The position numbers and the translations under genes were made by a program. Shown one piece after another: positions 36,425 to 45,596 of a stretch of 64,000 bases of DNA. How positions within the stretch are numbered: position 1 is the stretch's first letter; each line of letters begins with the position of its first letter. Origin of the DNA: Muribaculum sp. (lineage in GTDB: Bacteria; Bacteroidota; Bacteroidia; Bacteroidales; Muribaculaceae); the NCBI GenBank assembly GCA_009775095.1, contig VSOZ01000017.1, positions 12,468 to 76,467 on the forward strand, in the 5' to 3' direction. The notes under the pieces are model-generated. The model saw nothing but the letters and a program-made list of their open reading frames with translations, did no database searches and was not told the DNA's origin.

Positions 36425-37132
36425 ATGAAAAAAGTATCATTCTCAATCTTGGGCATTCTGTTTACACTATGCGTTTATGCACATTGCCCGGCAAAAGTAT
36501 CAATACTCGGAGACTCATATTCGACATTTCAGAACCATGTTGTTCCCGACACAAACTATGTATGGTATTTTGCCGATGCCAACGAACCCGACCGTACCGA
36601 CGTAGCCACCGTAGATGATACATGGTGGATGCGCTTCATAAAGCGCAACGGACTGCAACTCGAACAAAACAATTCATTTTCGGGAGCTACCGTGTGCAAT
36701 CTCGGATATGACGGAGCCGACTTCAGCGACCGCGCCTTTATCAGACGCATGGACAAGCTCGGCAATCCCGACCTCATACTGGTATTTGGCGCTACCAACG
36801 ACTGCTGGGCCAAAGTTCCGCTCGGCAAGAAAGGCTCCGATGACTTGTATACTTTCATTCCGGCCATGGACAAAATGCTTCGCGAGCTTCCCGCGCTTTA
36901 TCCCGACGCCCGAATAGTATTTATGCTCAACGACGAGATACAAGGCGATATGCGCAAGGCCATAATAGGCTTGTGCGACGACAACAACATCAAGTGCCTA
37001 CAACTCCGGAACATATCGAAGCGTCAGGGCCACCCCGACAAGGCCGGTATGCAGCAGATCAGCGATCAGCTTACCGACTTTCTCAGCGCCGGCTGCTGCA
37101 ACCGTAAATGCCACAAGCACGACAACAAATAA
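36425..37132 (+). CDS. SGNH/GDSL-type hydrolase
   Basis: A 235-residue exported protein with a signal peptide (about 1-20). Block I is ILGDSYSTF with nucleophile Ser31, block III is FGATND, and block V is GHPDKAGM with His203. This is the SGNH hydrolase layout, typical of acetyl esterases acting on polysaccharides. Its position after GH127 fits a role in deacetylating plant glycans, though the substrate is not readable. It probably has its own promoter after the terminator. Confidence 0.82.
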   Translation: MKKVSFSILGILFTLCVYAHCPAKVSILGDSYSTFQNHVVPDTNYVWYFADANEPDRTDVATVDDTWWMRFIKRNGLQLEQNNSFSGATVCNLGYDGADFSDRAFIRRMDKLGNPDLILVFGATNDCWAKVPLGKKGSDDLYTFIPAMDKMLRELPALYPDARIVFMLNDEIQGDMRKAIIGLCDDNNIKCLQLRNISKRQGHPDKAGMQQISDQLTDFLSAGCCNRKCHKHDNK

Positions 37133-37153
37133 AAATCATATATTGTCCGTATT

Positions 37154-37897
37154 ATGAAAAAGACTCTTATAATTATGGCGGCGCTCATAACCATGTGCGT
37201 TAGCGCGTCGCAGGCTCAGTCAATTGTAATGTTTGACAAAGGACATCCGTCAAAAGTCATACAGATAGGCGTACGTGCCGGCTTCAACACCTCCAATCTG
37301 GCAACCAATTACGACAAGGCGTTTCCGGAAATCACATGGAACCATACCCAATGGCGTCAAGGCCTGACACTCGGAGCTGTTGTAGACATAAATCTACGCA
37401 ACTTCTTCTCCATACAGTCGGGGCTGTTTTACAAATCGCGCGGCAATGACTTCCACTACCTTGTAAACGACAATGAAAACCTTGTAGCACTTGACGGAAA
37501 GTGGCGCGGCAACTACTTTGAGATACCGCTCTTGGCCTCGTTGCGTCTCGGTGTGTTTGAACTCGCCCAGTTGCAGATTGACCTCGGTCCGTACTTCGCG
37601 ACAGGTTTCGGCGGTAAAGTACGATATGACGTGTTTGAAACCGATACGCAGGACCCGTTGAAACCGGAAATCTCCCGTAAAAGCGTCAAGGCCGACTACT
37701 TCGGCGACAAAGGCATGGTACAGCGCTATGACTGGGGTCTTAAAACCGGCGTAGGTCTGCTTCTGCTGCAGCACTACTATCTCGGCGTACACTTCAACTA
37801 CAGCTGCCGCAACGTACTCAAAGAGCTTGACGGTGCAACAAAACGGCCCAACGGCCACAACAAGGCTTGGACCTTCACCCTCGGCTACAACTTCTAA
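37154..37897 (+). CDS. PorT-like outer-membrane beta-barrel protein
   Basis: A 247-residue exported protein with a signal peptide (about 1-21, ending SQAQS). The mature part has alternating hydrophobic strands starting VIQIGVRAGFNTSNLA and ending in the aromatic sequence KAWTFTLGYNF, as expected for an eight-stranded barrel of the PorT/OMP_b-brl type. There is no catalytic motif. It is 21 nt downstream of the SGNH hydrolase gene and is likely co-transcribed. Confidence 0.82.
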   Translation: MKKTLIIMAALITMCVSASQAQSIVMFDKGHPSKVIQIGVRAGFNTSNLATNYDKAFPEITWNHTQWRQGLTLGAVVDINLRNFFSIQSGLFYKSRGNDFHYLVNDNENLVALDGKWRGNYFEIPLLASLRLGVFELAQLQIDLGPYFATGFGGKVRYDVFETDTQDPLKPEISRKSVKADYFGDKGMVQRYDWGLKTGVGLLLLQHYYLGVHFNYSCRNVLKELDGATKRPNGHNKAWTFTLGYNF

Positions 37898-37933
37898 AAC
37901 TTACGCTTTATTTCACATGTGTCTATAAGGGGC

Positions 37934-38035
37934 GTCTCGCGTCCCCGACACGAAAACTTTATTTGACTTCGATACGACCCCATGAACCGCGCTTCCGCGC
38001 CAATCATGGGGTTTTCCACATATCGTGTCTCCTAT
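37934..38035 (-). repeat. Triple-hairpin extragenic repeat, copy A
   Basis: The order on the plus strand is a CGCGTCCCCGACACG hairpin, a TTTGACTTCG spacer, the palindrome ACCCCATGA...TCATGGGGT (37977-38012) with an inner CGCGCTTCCGCGC, and then CACATATCGTGTC. Read on the minus strand it matches copy B at 53437-53540 in all three parts. Confidence 0.75.
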
Positions 38036-38265
38036 GCGCCACAATTAACGGCTTAGACGCAAAAAACCGGTTGAAGTGTTGATTATTATGTCAGAAAGTA
38101 GGAGCGCCAACAGTACGGCTCCCGCATACCCAAAGGTAATATAACGGAGTCAAGATAACCACATATCGGAGGGCTATATAGGCCGGAACCGGGCACCGTT
38201 GTACTGGTGCCCCTACAAACGAGGTTAGCTTTTAACATTGGCCCGAACCCAATTCGGGGGGGACA
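38036..38265. other. Intergenic stretch without a gene
   Basis: No coding signal is seen. It contains a GGGCACC...GGTGCCC hairpin (about 38190-38211) followed by CCTACAAA, like the hairpin plus CCTACAAA at about 15439-15463. Confidence 0.5.
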
Positions 38266-39498
38266 TTATTGACGCGGCGAGTAGATGAGAGTCGATGAAT
38301 TGGCCGGAGTGATATAGGTCGATACGGCATTGACCACGGCATCCACAGTCACGGTTCTTTGCCTCGGCACGACATCGTTTATGTCCTCGCCTCGCGCCTC
38401 ACATTGGGCGAGGGCCGACGCAAGATTGGCGTACCCGAGTGTGCCGAACATGTGGCTTGCCTCAAAGCGGTTAAGCACACGCTCAAGCTCATGAGCGGAA
38501 GGGGGCAACGATACCAGAGACAAGGCGGAGTCCGTGATAGCCGCCTCGGCCTCTTCAACGCTCACTCCATCACGCAAATGTGCGCTTATAAGTATGAGTC
38601 CCGGATCACTTGTACCGGTTATCGAGGCGTCCGCTTTGGAATAAAGCGTTGTACCCATAAGAAGGTCGCGATAAAAACGCGACGAATAACCGGCCGACAG
38701 AAGGTCGGTTATCGTGTCACAAACCGGATATACACTGTCATCGTAGCCCGGCATATGGTAGGCCTTATAGATTACTGTCTGCGGCACGCGGCCGTATACA
38801 GTGGCGCGACGCGGTTCTGTCTGCACAGGCTCCTGCGGATATACATGCGGCGCTATAGCCCGTGCGGTGATCGGACCGAACCACTTCTCCGCCAGCTCCC
38901 TTGTGCGTTCAAGCGATATGTTTCCCGTGACGGCAAGCACGGCGTTGTTTGGCGCGTAATGACGGTAGAAAAAGTCGCGTACGTCAACGGGGCGCACCTT
39001 CTCGATATGTGAAAGCTCCTTGCCTATCACCGGGTAGCGGTAAGGATGAACCTTGTATGCCAGCGCGTTAAGATGATGATGCAGATCGCCGTAAGGCTGG
39101 TTAAGACACACCTGCTTGAACTCCTCGCTTACCACCTGACGCTGCACTTCGAGCGCCTTGTCATTAAATGCAAGAGCGTTCATACGATCGCTCTCAAGCC
39201 AGAACGCAGTCTCCACGTTATGAGCCGGCACGATGTCATAAAAGTTGGTGAAGTCGCAGTTGGTCCAAGCGTTGTTGGTGCCTCCGGCCGCTTCGAGAGC
39301 CTTGTCAAACTCCGGAATGTTTTCCGACCCGCCAAACATCAGGTGCTCAAACAGATGGGCTATGCCGGTAAGCTCCGGCGACTCGTCACGGCTGCCCACA
39401 TTATATAATAAGTTTAGTGCCACCATTGCAGTGGCACTATCCTGATTGTGTATTACCTTTAACCCGTTGGACAGGGTGAAGCGGTTGACCGGAATCAT
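38266..39498 (-). CDS. M16 family zinc metallopeptidase
   Basis: A 410-residue pitrilysin/insulinase-type peptidase. The inverted zinc motif HLFEH lies at residues 48-52 (His48, Glu51, His52), and the third ligand is expected in the ESDRM region about 75 residues on. The second M16 domain (about 165-340) includes 'NNAVLAVTGNIS'. Members of this length work as homo- or heterodimers that form a closed chamber. No signal peptide is visible. Its start overlaps the end of the cyclophilin gene by 4 nt. Confidence 0.9.
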   Translation of the reverse strand: MIPVNRFTLSNGLKVIHNQDSATAMVALNLLYNVGSRDESPELTGIAHLFEHLMFGGSENIPEFDKALEAAGGTNNAWTNCDFTNFYDIVPAHNVETAFWLESDRMNALAFNDKALEVQRQVVSEEFKQVCLNQPYGDLHHHLNALAYKVHPYRYPVIGKELSHIEKVRPVDVRDFFYRHYAPNNAVLAVTGNISLERTRELAEKWFGPITARAIAPHVYPQEPVQTEPRRATVYGRVPQTVIYKAYHMPGYDDSVYPVCDTITDLLSAGYSSRFYRDLLMGTTLYSKADASITGTSDPGLILISAHLRDGVSVEEAEAAITDSALSLVSLPPSAHELERVLNRFEASHMFGTLGYANLASALAQCEARGEDINDVVPRQRTVTVDAVVNAVSTYITPANSSTLIYSPRQ

Positions 39499-40376
39499 TT
39501 CTCGACAGTCATCTTTATTATTTTCACATCCTCTTTCGGACGGTCGCCGGGAAGTGTGGGCGTCTTTTCGATTTTTTCAACGACATCCATACCCTCGATG
39601 ACTTCGCCAAACACCGTGTACTGTCCGTCAAGATGCGGAGTGCCGCCTACGGTGGAGTAAGCCTCGCGCTGCTCGGGCGTTAGTTTGGCCGGATTCTTTG
39701 CGGCTTCCGCCTCGGTAAGAGCTATCAGCTCGTCCTGAAGCGCCTGAAGACCCGCCTGATCGCGGTTGCGACGAAGTTGCATTATGGAGTCGCGGCGCTC
39801 CGACGCCAGCCGATTGAATATGTCCTGCTGTTGCATCATGATCATCTGCTTCTCCATCTGGGCGAGTTGCGCCTCGTTGTACGCCTTGCCGGTAACGATG
39901 TAGAACTGCGATCCCGAGGACTTGCGTTCGGGATTCACATTGTCGCCCTGACGCGCGGCGGCAAGAGCGCCGCGTTTATGGAAGTGCTTGGGGTATACAA
40001 ACTCGGCGTCGATCGTATAGCCCGGACCTCCGCTGCCGAGCTGCTTGCCTGCCGGCGCGCCCTTTGAGTCCGGATCGCCGGCCTGTACCATAAACTCGTT
40101 TATCACGCGGTGAAACAGGGTGCCGTCATAATAGCCCTCGTTGACCAGTTTCACGAAATTGTCGCGATGCTTGGGGGTGTCGCCAAACAGGAGCACCTTT
40201 ATATCGCCCATTGTCGTCGATATGTTGACGACGACATCATTTTTGCCTATTTCAGTCATTTTGGTTTCGTTTTCAGTATTTACGGTTTCAGTAGCCGCAG
40301 CCGATTTTGTTTCGCTGCAGGATGCCAATTTGATGCTTAACGCGACAATCAGCAATAATGTTTTCAATCTTGACAT
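39495..40376 (-). CDS. Cyclophilin-type peptidylprolyl isomerase lipoprotein
   Basis: A 293-residue lipoprotein with a signal ending in LASC (Cys near residue 20). The cyclophilin domain starts with VVVNISTTMGDIKVLLFGD and contains 'NFVKLVNEGYYDGTLFHRVI', the FMVQAGDP motif and GSQFYIVTGK. An insertion of about 80 residues (Met/Gln-rich, probably coiled coil) interrupts the domain before 'HLDGQYTVFGEVIEGMDVVEKI', as is usual in Bacteroidetes. It assists folding of exported proteins. The M16 gene follows with a 4-nt overlap. Confidence 0.92.
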   Translation of the reverse strand: MSRLKTLLLIVALSIKLASCSETKSAAATETVNTENETKMTEIGKNDVVVNISTTMGDIKVLLFGDTPKHRDNFVKLVNEGYYDGTLFHRVINEFMVQAGDPDSKGAPAGKQLGSGGPGYTIDAEFVYPKHFHKRGALAAARQGDNVNPERKSSGSQFYIVTGKAYNEAQLAQMEKQMIMMQQQDIFNRLASERRDSIMQLRRNRDQAGLQALQDELIALTEAEAAKNPAKLTPEQREAYSTVGGTPHLDGQYTVFGEVIEGMDVVEKIEKTPTLPGDRPKEDVKIIKMTVEK

Positions 40377-40390
40377 GGCAGAGTGCTGTG

Positions 40391-40762
40391 TTATATGCCG
40401 GTAGGATACATACGTTTATATATGCGGCGGAAGTTATCGTCGGCGGCACTCAACTCATCTTTATGCTCCTCGTAGTCATTGCCCCACAAAGTCAGCAGAT
40501 CGCCGATGTAGCGGCGTTCGCGGTCCTTTATTATAGCAGCACCGATAAGGCGCGATATGGCGTCATGATACTTCTCCTTGTCTATGGCATACAGATAGCG
40601 CGCCGCACTTACAGTAAACTGCCCGTTAAGATCGACCGCTATCATGTTGTCGACCAACTCGTCGATGACTTCATCGATCGAGTCGATATGATTGGCTATA
40701 TATTCATAGGTAAGAAGCCCGTCGGTATCCTCGCCCAAAAGCCGTTTTATATCCTCGTTCAT
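40391..40762 (-). CDS. Conserved protein of unknown function
   Basis: A 123-residue protein from the ATG at 40762; the longer frame start at 40846 lies upstream of the predicted promoter. It is helical, with a winged-helix-like order of segments (IDEVIDELVDNMIAVDLNGQF and 'YHDAISRLIGAAIIKDRERRYI') but no family I can name. It is the first gene of a three-gene run with the cyclophilin and M16 genes (14-nt gap). Confidence 0.7.
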   Translation of the reverse strand: MNEDIKRLLGEDTDGLLTYEYIANHIDSIDEVIDELVDNMIAVDLNGQFTVSAARYLYAIDKEKYHDAISRLIGAAIIKDRERRYIGDLLTLWGNDYEEHKDELSAADDNFRRIYKRMYPTGI

Positions 40763-40787
40763 CGCAATGATAAATAAAGTTAATATG

Positions 40788-40820
40788 CAAAGATACAAAT
40801 AAGCGGGGGGCAAAACCAAA
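40788..40820 (-). promoter_or_regulatory. Promoter of the 40.4-40.8 kb gene cluster
   Basis: On the minus strand TTTG (40820-40817), a 21-nt spacer, then TATCTTTG (40795-40788). The core CTTATTTGTATCTTTGCAT is identical to the end of the 81-bp repeat copy at 15677-15757. Confidence 0.7.
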
Positions 40821-40970
40821 TAAAAATAACATATAAAATCCGCCAATCAGCTTATAGGCCTTATACTCAATGATTTTGCAGGAAATTTACGCCGAGTCTC
40901 GCACTATATTTTCAACTCTTCAATAGTCTTATCTGTAATTTTTTGTAAATTTGCGGTAAAACCAATCATT

Positions 40971-42599
40971 ATGCGACACACACTGCTTGTCATTATCACG
41001 CTCCTGACATTATGTGCTGCATCCTGCAGCCGACACTATGACCGCAGGCTGACTGCGGCAGAGGACATAATGGCCGAGCATCCCGACTCCGCCCTGTCGA
41101 TGCTTCAGGCTATCGATCGCAGCACTATTGAGTCAGACAAAGACCGTGCGCTCTACGCCCTGCTCATGTCGCAGGCTCTTGACAAAAACTTCATCTATGT
41201 TACTGACGATTCTCTTATATCGATAGCCTATGACTATTACTCAAGCCACGATGACAAACACCGCCACATGCTGTCGCAATACTACCTCGGCCGTGTCAGT
41301 TTAAATGCCGCCGATTATCCTCGCAGTCTTTTCCTCTTCTTCAAAACTATGCAAGAGGCCAAAGAACTTGACGACCCTTTCTGGATTGGCATGACCGCAA
41401 GAAACATTCGTGACACTTATGACGACACATATAATAATATGGAAGCATTGGAATACGCACGTATTTCATATGAGAACATGTTACGGACCGGTAAAAAGCC
41501 ATATATCGACTAGGCTCTGTTTGACTTGGCCCAATCACTGCACAATATAGCTAAATATCATGAAAGCCTCGAAGTATCTTTAGAGCTACTAAAATCGCCG
41601 TCAATATCCGACGAGCCACACTTTAAAGAAGCTCTATACAGATTGATTGGAAAATCATTGATTGGAGTGGATGATTACAGCAAGGCATTGCCATTTTTCG
41701 AATATTTATGCTCCACACCCAATGCTACCTCCTCTGATTTCGCGTTTTTAGGTGATATACACCTTAAAAACGGCAACTTGCGGAAAGCCAAGACAGCATT
41801 AGAAAAAGTGACCGAGTACGATGTTGCTGCTACAAGCCTAAAGGCAGAAATATACTTTTATGAAAAGGATTATATCAACGCATACAACACTTTAGAGAAA
41901 ACCCGGCAAATTACCGACCAATACTTTGGAAATAGCATAACCAGCAAAATAACCGGAACTGTAGAGGATTTCTATAAATATGAGCAGGCGCTCGCCGATG
42001 CCGAATTAAAAAAGTCAAGGGCCATAAGATATTCAATACTCATTGTGTCATCCCTGATTATAATTGTGTTATTAATAATCTTTTATTATTATCGTCGTAA
42101 TAAATTGGTTCAGTTGGAACACTCAATAATGATTGCCGAAGAGCTAAAGAAACTACTGACCGATAATAATTCAAAATACAACCGGGCGGAGACCTCCATA
42201 AAAACGCTACTATCATCCCGATATGAGACGCTTGACAAATTATGCAACACCTACTATGAATATCACGATAGCCCCAAAATGACAAAACACATATCAGATG
42301 AGATAATTGCAATGATTGAACAGATAGCTTCCGAACCCGACAAAATAAAGGAAATTGAAGATGCAATCAATCTCTATGAACCGGAATTAATGACAAACTT
42401 CCGTGCCGATTTCCCTAATATGAAAGATGAAGATTACAAGCTGTTCATGTTTTCAGTATTAGGACTTTCGATAAACACAATCTCAATATTTCTAAACGCG
42501 CCCAATTTAAGATCGGTCTACAATCGAAAAGCACGACTAAAAGACAAAATACAACGTCTGGATGAAACTAAAAGAAAACGATACCTCGATTTCATGTAA
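40971..42599 (+). pseudogene. TPR-type membrane regulator interrupted by a TAG codon
   Basis: Two frames, 40971-41513 and 41526-42599, are in the same phase and separated only by TAG at 41511-41513. Read through, they give one protein of about 542 residues. It has a lipoprotein-like N-terminus (CAASC), tetratricopeptide-like repeats to about residue 340, one TM (SILIVSSLIIIVLLIIFYYY), a coiled coil and a C-terminal helical domain ending 'RKARLKDKIQRLDETKRKRYLDFM'. This layout is that of Bacteroidetes TPR-TM regulators. Codon use changes to AT-rich after the stop. The stop may be a real mutation or a sequencing error. Confidence 0.8.
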
Positions 42600-42669
42600 C
42601 CATTTATTTTTAACAGCCGACACTCGCCTTTATTTCACATTAAAAATCAGCATAATATCCGGCACACTC

Positions 42670-42703
42670 CCTGTAAGATAAAAATTATTTTTTATCTTAC
42701 AGG
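42670..42703. terminator. Perfect 15-bp AT-rich hairpin
   Basis: CCTGTAAGATAAAAA (42670-42684), loop TTAT, then the exact complement (42689-42703). It lies 71 nt after the TPR gene and is a likely terminator. Confidence 0.7.
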
Positions 42704-42817
42704 CAAACATCTAATAATCAAAACTTTATTTAAAGCCAAAAATAAACCAAACTTCAACGACTCGAGTCCCGTTTTAAACTTTTAATTATATCTTTGGAAT
42801 TAATTAATTATGAAATT

Positions 42818-43195
42818 ATGAAACTGTTATTTACATTACTCATCACTTTATGTTTGGGATACGGAAATATTGTATTAGCCGAAAATTCTGCCCAAAGTTC
42901 ATCGTCAAATAGCAAATATACGAAATTGAATGATAGACCGTTTGGACATCGGAGAAATGCGCCAAGTAAAGTTTATATTATTTGTCATTATTCCGTCGGG
43001 CAATTATCTTTTGATTTACCGCCTTATATAGAATATATTGACATAACTATAGGTGAAGAAACGAATCCGGTATGGACAGGCTATGCCGATCATGAGAATT
43101 ATTCGATTGACATTCCTTATTTATATGGAGAATACGAGATTACTTGTGTTACAGACCAAAACCGCACTCTAACCGGCACGCTACAATTTTATTAA
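42818..43195 (+). CDS. Small exported protein, DUF3244-like
   Basis: A 125-residue protein from the ATG at 42818; the frame's earlier ATG at 42794 is inside the -7 region (TATCTTTG at 42789-42796). A signal peptide (about 1-20, LLFTLLITLCLGYGNIVLAE) is followed by a beta-rich domain ('IDITIGEETNPVWTGYADHENYSIDIPYLYGEYEITCVT'), which resembles the DUF3244 beta-sandwich. The AT content is higher than in neighbouring housekeeping genes. It is followed by two further exported-protein genes. Confidence 0.7.
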   Translation: MKLLFTLLITLCLGYGNIVLAENSAQSSSSNSKYTKLNDRPFGHRRNAPSKVYIICHYSVGQLSFDLPPYIEYIDITIGEETNPVWTGYADHENYSIDIPYLYGEYEITCVTDQNRTLTGTLQFY

Positions 43196-43221
43196 TTTTA
43201 TCATATCATAATCACACATTC

Positions 43222-43554
43222 ATGAGATTCAAACCTATTGCTATCGCACTATTGACCATCAGCATGGCCTCTTGCGACAATGACATGGAGCAAATCATCA
43301 GCTCCCAAACATCAGAAATGGCTGAAGAGACAACCTCCTTAAGCCGCTCTTCAGAATTGACATTTGCCGACTCCCTCGGTGAACTCATTCTTTATGAACC
43401 CTCTCCTGAGGAACTTGAAAGTTTACTCAAAGTTAATCAGGTCAAAAAATCCCTTTCACGCATAGCTTCTGAAAACACCGACCGCTTCTTCTATTCAAAC
43501 TTGAAAGCAATAACAGGCCTCCCCTTCAATATCAGCGTCTACTCAATCTGCTAA
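43222..43554 (+). CDS. Small lipoprotein of unknown function
   Basis: 110 residues from the ATG at 43222, chosen because it starts a clean lipoprotein signal (MRFKPIAIALLTISMASC). The mature part is acidic and Ser-rich with no known domain. It ends 2 nt before the BACON/LRR gene, so the two are almost certainly co-transcribed. Confidence 0.7.
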   Translation: MRFKPIAIALLTISMASCDNDMEQIISSQTSEMAEETTSLSRSSELTFADSLGELILYEPSPEELESLLKVNQVKKSLSRIASENTDRFFYSNLKAITGLPFNISVYSIC

Positions 43555-43556
43555 TT

Positions 43557-45017
43557 ATGAAAAGTAAAATTCTTATCGCATTGGTGCTGGTGCTTGGTAT
43601 GGCGGCTACAGGCTGTCGTGACGATGACGGGGCTTACCTGACAGGTACGACAAAAGAGACCAACGACTGCCTGCGCGACGGCATATCGGTCGGGCCGGGC
43701 ACGACCGACATCACCCTCGAGTTCAATCACTCTCCCGGGGAACTGAAAGTAACCTCCGACGCAGACGAATGGGTGAAAATTGCTACCGACCCGTCATTAG
43801 ACGATATATCGACGACCGTGAGCATCAAGATACTGCGTAACGACAACTGGAGTGAACGCAAATGCACCTTGTCGCTGTCGCTGCTCGACAAATATGTCGA
43901 GATACCCGTGACTCAGCAAGCGGGAGTACGAGTGGACGCTGAAAGACAGCTTTATAATGTAGGAAGGGGCGGGGGTGACATGACAATCAAAGTCAGAGCC
44001 AACACCGACAACATCAAGCCGGTAATCAAATACAAAGCGTCGAGAGAAGAGTGGATCAGCTACGAAGGAGTGGAGAAAACAGGCGATGATGAATACACTC
44101 TGCGCTTCCACGTCAAGCCGAATACCAAAGAGCTCGGACGCATATGCGGCATATATTTTTATGACGAGGTATGCGGCCACAACTGCTGTATATGGCAGGA
44201 TCCGAGAATGTTCGACGCCGAAGAGCGCATAGATGTTGAGTCGGGAACCCTTGACATATGTCTCGGCACCGATCAAGAGAATATCAAGCGCATAAAACAT
44301 CTGACTCTTGACGGCTCAATAAACGACATCGACTGGTCGGCGCTAAGACAGCTTTGCATCTACAACAGCGAGGGCGAAAAGGCTCCGCAGAACCGCATGA
44401 TAACTCTTGACTTAAGCAATGTACGATCATATGCCGGAGATGAATCGCTGTTTAGTGAAATCGGCTACGCACCCAAGGAAGTAACATGCGTGTCAGGAGG
44501 CGACCGGCAAATACCGGCGTATGTGTTTGAATACGCAACCAACATCGCTGACATAAAACTGCCGACCTCCACGATAGCCATACAACCCTATGCACTGAGC
44601 GGCTGCATCGGACTCACACGCATAGAGATACCCAACGAAGTAATAGCGATATCTACCGGAGCATTCAAATTCAGCGAAAACCTGACGGAAATCGTAATCG
44701 GGAACTACTCCATGCTGCGATGCCTGAGACAGATGGCTTTTTCAGGCCTCGGCCCAATAAAGATGCTGAACCTGCCGGAGATGCTGACCGATCTGGAATT
44801 CGGCAGCCTGCAGTGCTGGGTCGTAGACATGAAAGTCGGCTGGATGACACCTCCGGAACTTAACCCCTACCCGAGAGTATGCGAAAACAGCACGCTCTTC
44901 GTGCCGCCCGGCACAGTCGAAGCCTACCGCGCCAACAAGGGATGGGCGCGCTTTCCCAACATAGTCGAACGCGACGATATGGACGAAGACGGCAACATCC
45001 TGACACCGGAATGGTAA
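43557..45017 (+). CDS. BACON-domain lipoprotein with leucine-rich repeats
   Basis: A 486-residue surface-type lipoprotein. The signal ends in AATGC (Cys about 21). Two BACON-like beta domains follow (about 45-125, with ADEWVKI and VTQQAG; and 128-215, with REEWISYEG). Residues about 320-470 are BspA-type LRR_5 repeats: 'IPAYVFEYATNIADIKLPTSTIAIQPYALSGCIGLTRIEIP', closing with 'STLFVPPGTVEAYRANKGW'. Such proteins bind glycans, mucin or host matrix. The C-terminal ends without a sorting signal. Confidence 0.85.
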   Translation: MKSKILIALVLVLGMAATGCRDDDGAYLTGTTKETNDCLRDGISVGPGTTDITLEFNHSPGELKVTSDADEWVKIATDPSLDDISTTVSIKILRNDNWSERKCTLSLSLLDKYVEIPVTQQAGVRVDAERQLYNVGRGGGDMTIKVRANTDNIKPVIKYKASREEWISYEGVEKTGDDEYTLRFHVKPNTKELGRICGIYFYDEVCGHNCCIWQDPRMFDAEERIDVESGTLDICLGTDQENIKRIKHLTLDGSINDIDWSALRQLCIYNSEGEKAPQNRMITLDLSNVRSYAGDESLFSEIGYAPKEVTCVSGGDRQIPAYVFEYATNIADIKLPTSTIAIQPYALSGCIGLTRIEIPNEVIAISTGAFKFSENLTEIVIGNYSMLRCLRQMAFSGLGPIKMLNLPEMLTDLEFGSLQCWVVDMKVGWMTPPELNPYPRVCENSTLFVPPGTVEAYRANKGWARFPNIVERDDMDEDGNILTPEW

Positions 45018-45122
45018 TTACACAACACACGATAGCATTTAATTCCGAAAAGAGAATAAATTGAACTGTTTTAGAATGGTTGAGAAAAACACACGTTAAA
45101 TATCATCATTTGCATTCAGTAA

Positions 45123-45167
45123 AGGCCCCTGCCGTACATTGACGTGAGTCAACACCGGCAAGGGCCT
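45123..45167. terminator. Hairpin between convergent genes
   Basis: AGGCCCCTGCCG (45123-45134) and CGGCAAGGGCCT (45156-45167) pair with one mismatch. The hairpin lies between the BACON/LRR gene and the convergent gene at 45194, and could end both transcripts. Confidence 0.6.
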
Positions 45168-45193
45168 ACTGATTTTCGGATCTGAACCGACAC

Positions 45194-45517
45194 TTACGGT
45201 CTTATGAAGTAAGTGTCAGCGGTTTGATACCGGGTGGCGTCAAAGTCGATCATCAGCCGACCACCACGTATCTCATCCCAAAGTATGCGGTCGATACGCA
45301 ATATGTCGGCCCGGTCAAGCTTCATCCACTGGTACTGCTCGTCCGCTCCCGGAGCTATGCGCCCTTCGTCTTCAGCAAACGTCAGCACATTGTCGCAAAT
45401 GTCGCGAAATCCGACTCCGTCGGTCTGCGCATCGATATACCCGAGGACCTTAATCCTCAACTCATCGTCGGTATACCCAACGCGTACCGGCGTGACTCCT
45501 AATTTAACTTTCATCAT
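45194..45517 (-). CDS. Hypothetical protein
   Basis: A 107-residue soluble protein with acidic and aromatic residues (EQYQWMKLDRADILRID, 'LWDEIRGGRLMIDFDAT'). I recognise no domain. It lies alone between the BACON/LRR gene and the metal permease gene; its start may be the second Met. Confidence 0.55.
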   Translation of the reverse strand: MMKVKLGVTPVRVGYTDDELRIKVLGYIDAQTDGVGFRDICDNVLTFAEDEGRIAPGADEQYQWMKLDRADILRIDRILWDEIRGGRLMIDFDATRYQTADTYFIRP

Positions 45518-45596
45518 GACAACTAACGATTTTTATACTATAACATCGCCGCGTCACAAAAAGTTATCCACCGCCCGATATCAGGCCAATATTAAG

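Noticed and set aside
41511..41513. Recoding of TAG (pyrrolysine or suppression) in the TPR gene
   Set aside because: No downstream recoding element is seen and other genes use TAG or TAA as normal stops; a mutation or sequence error is simpler.
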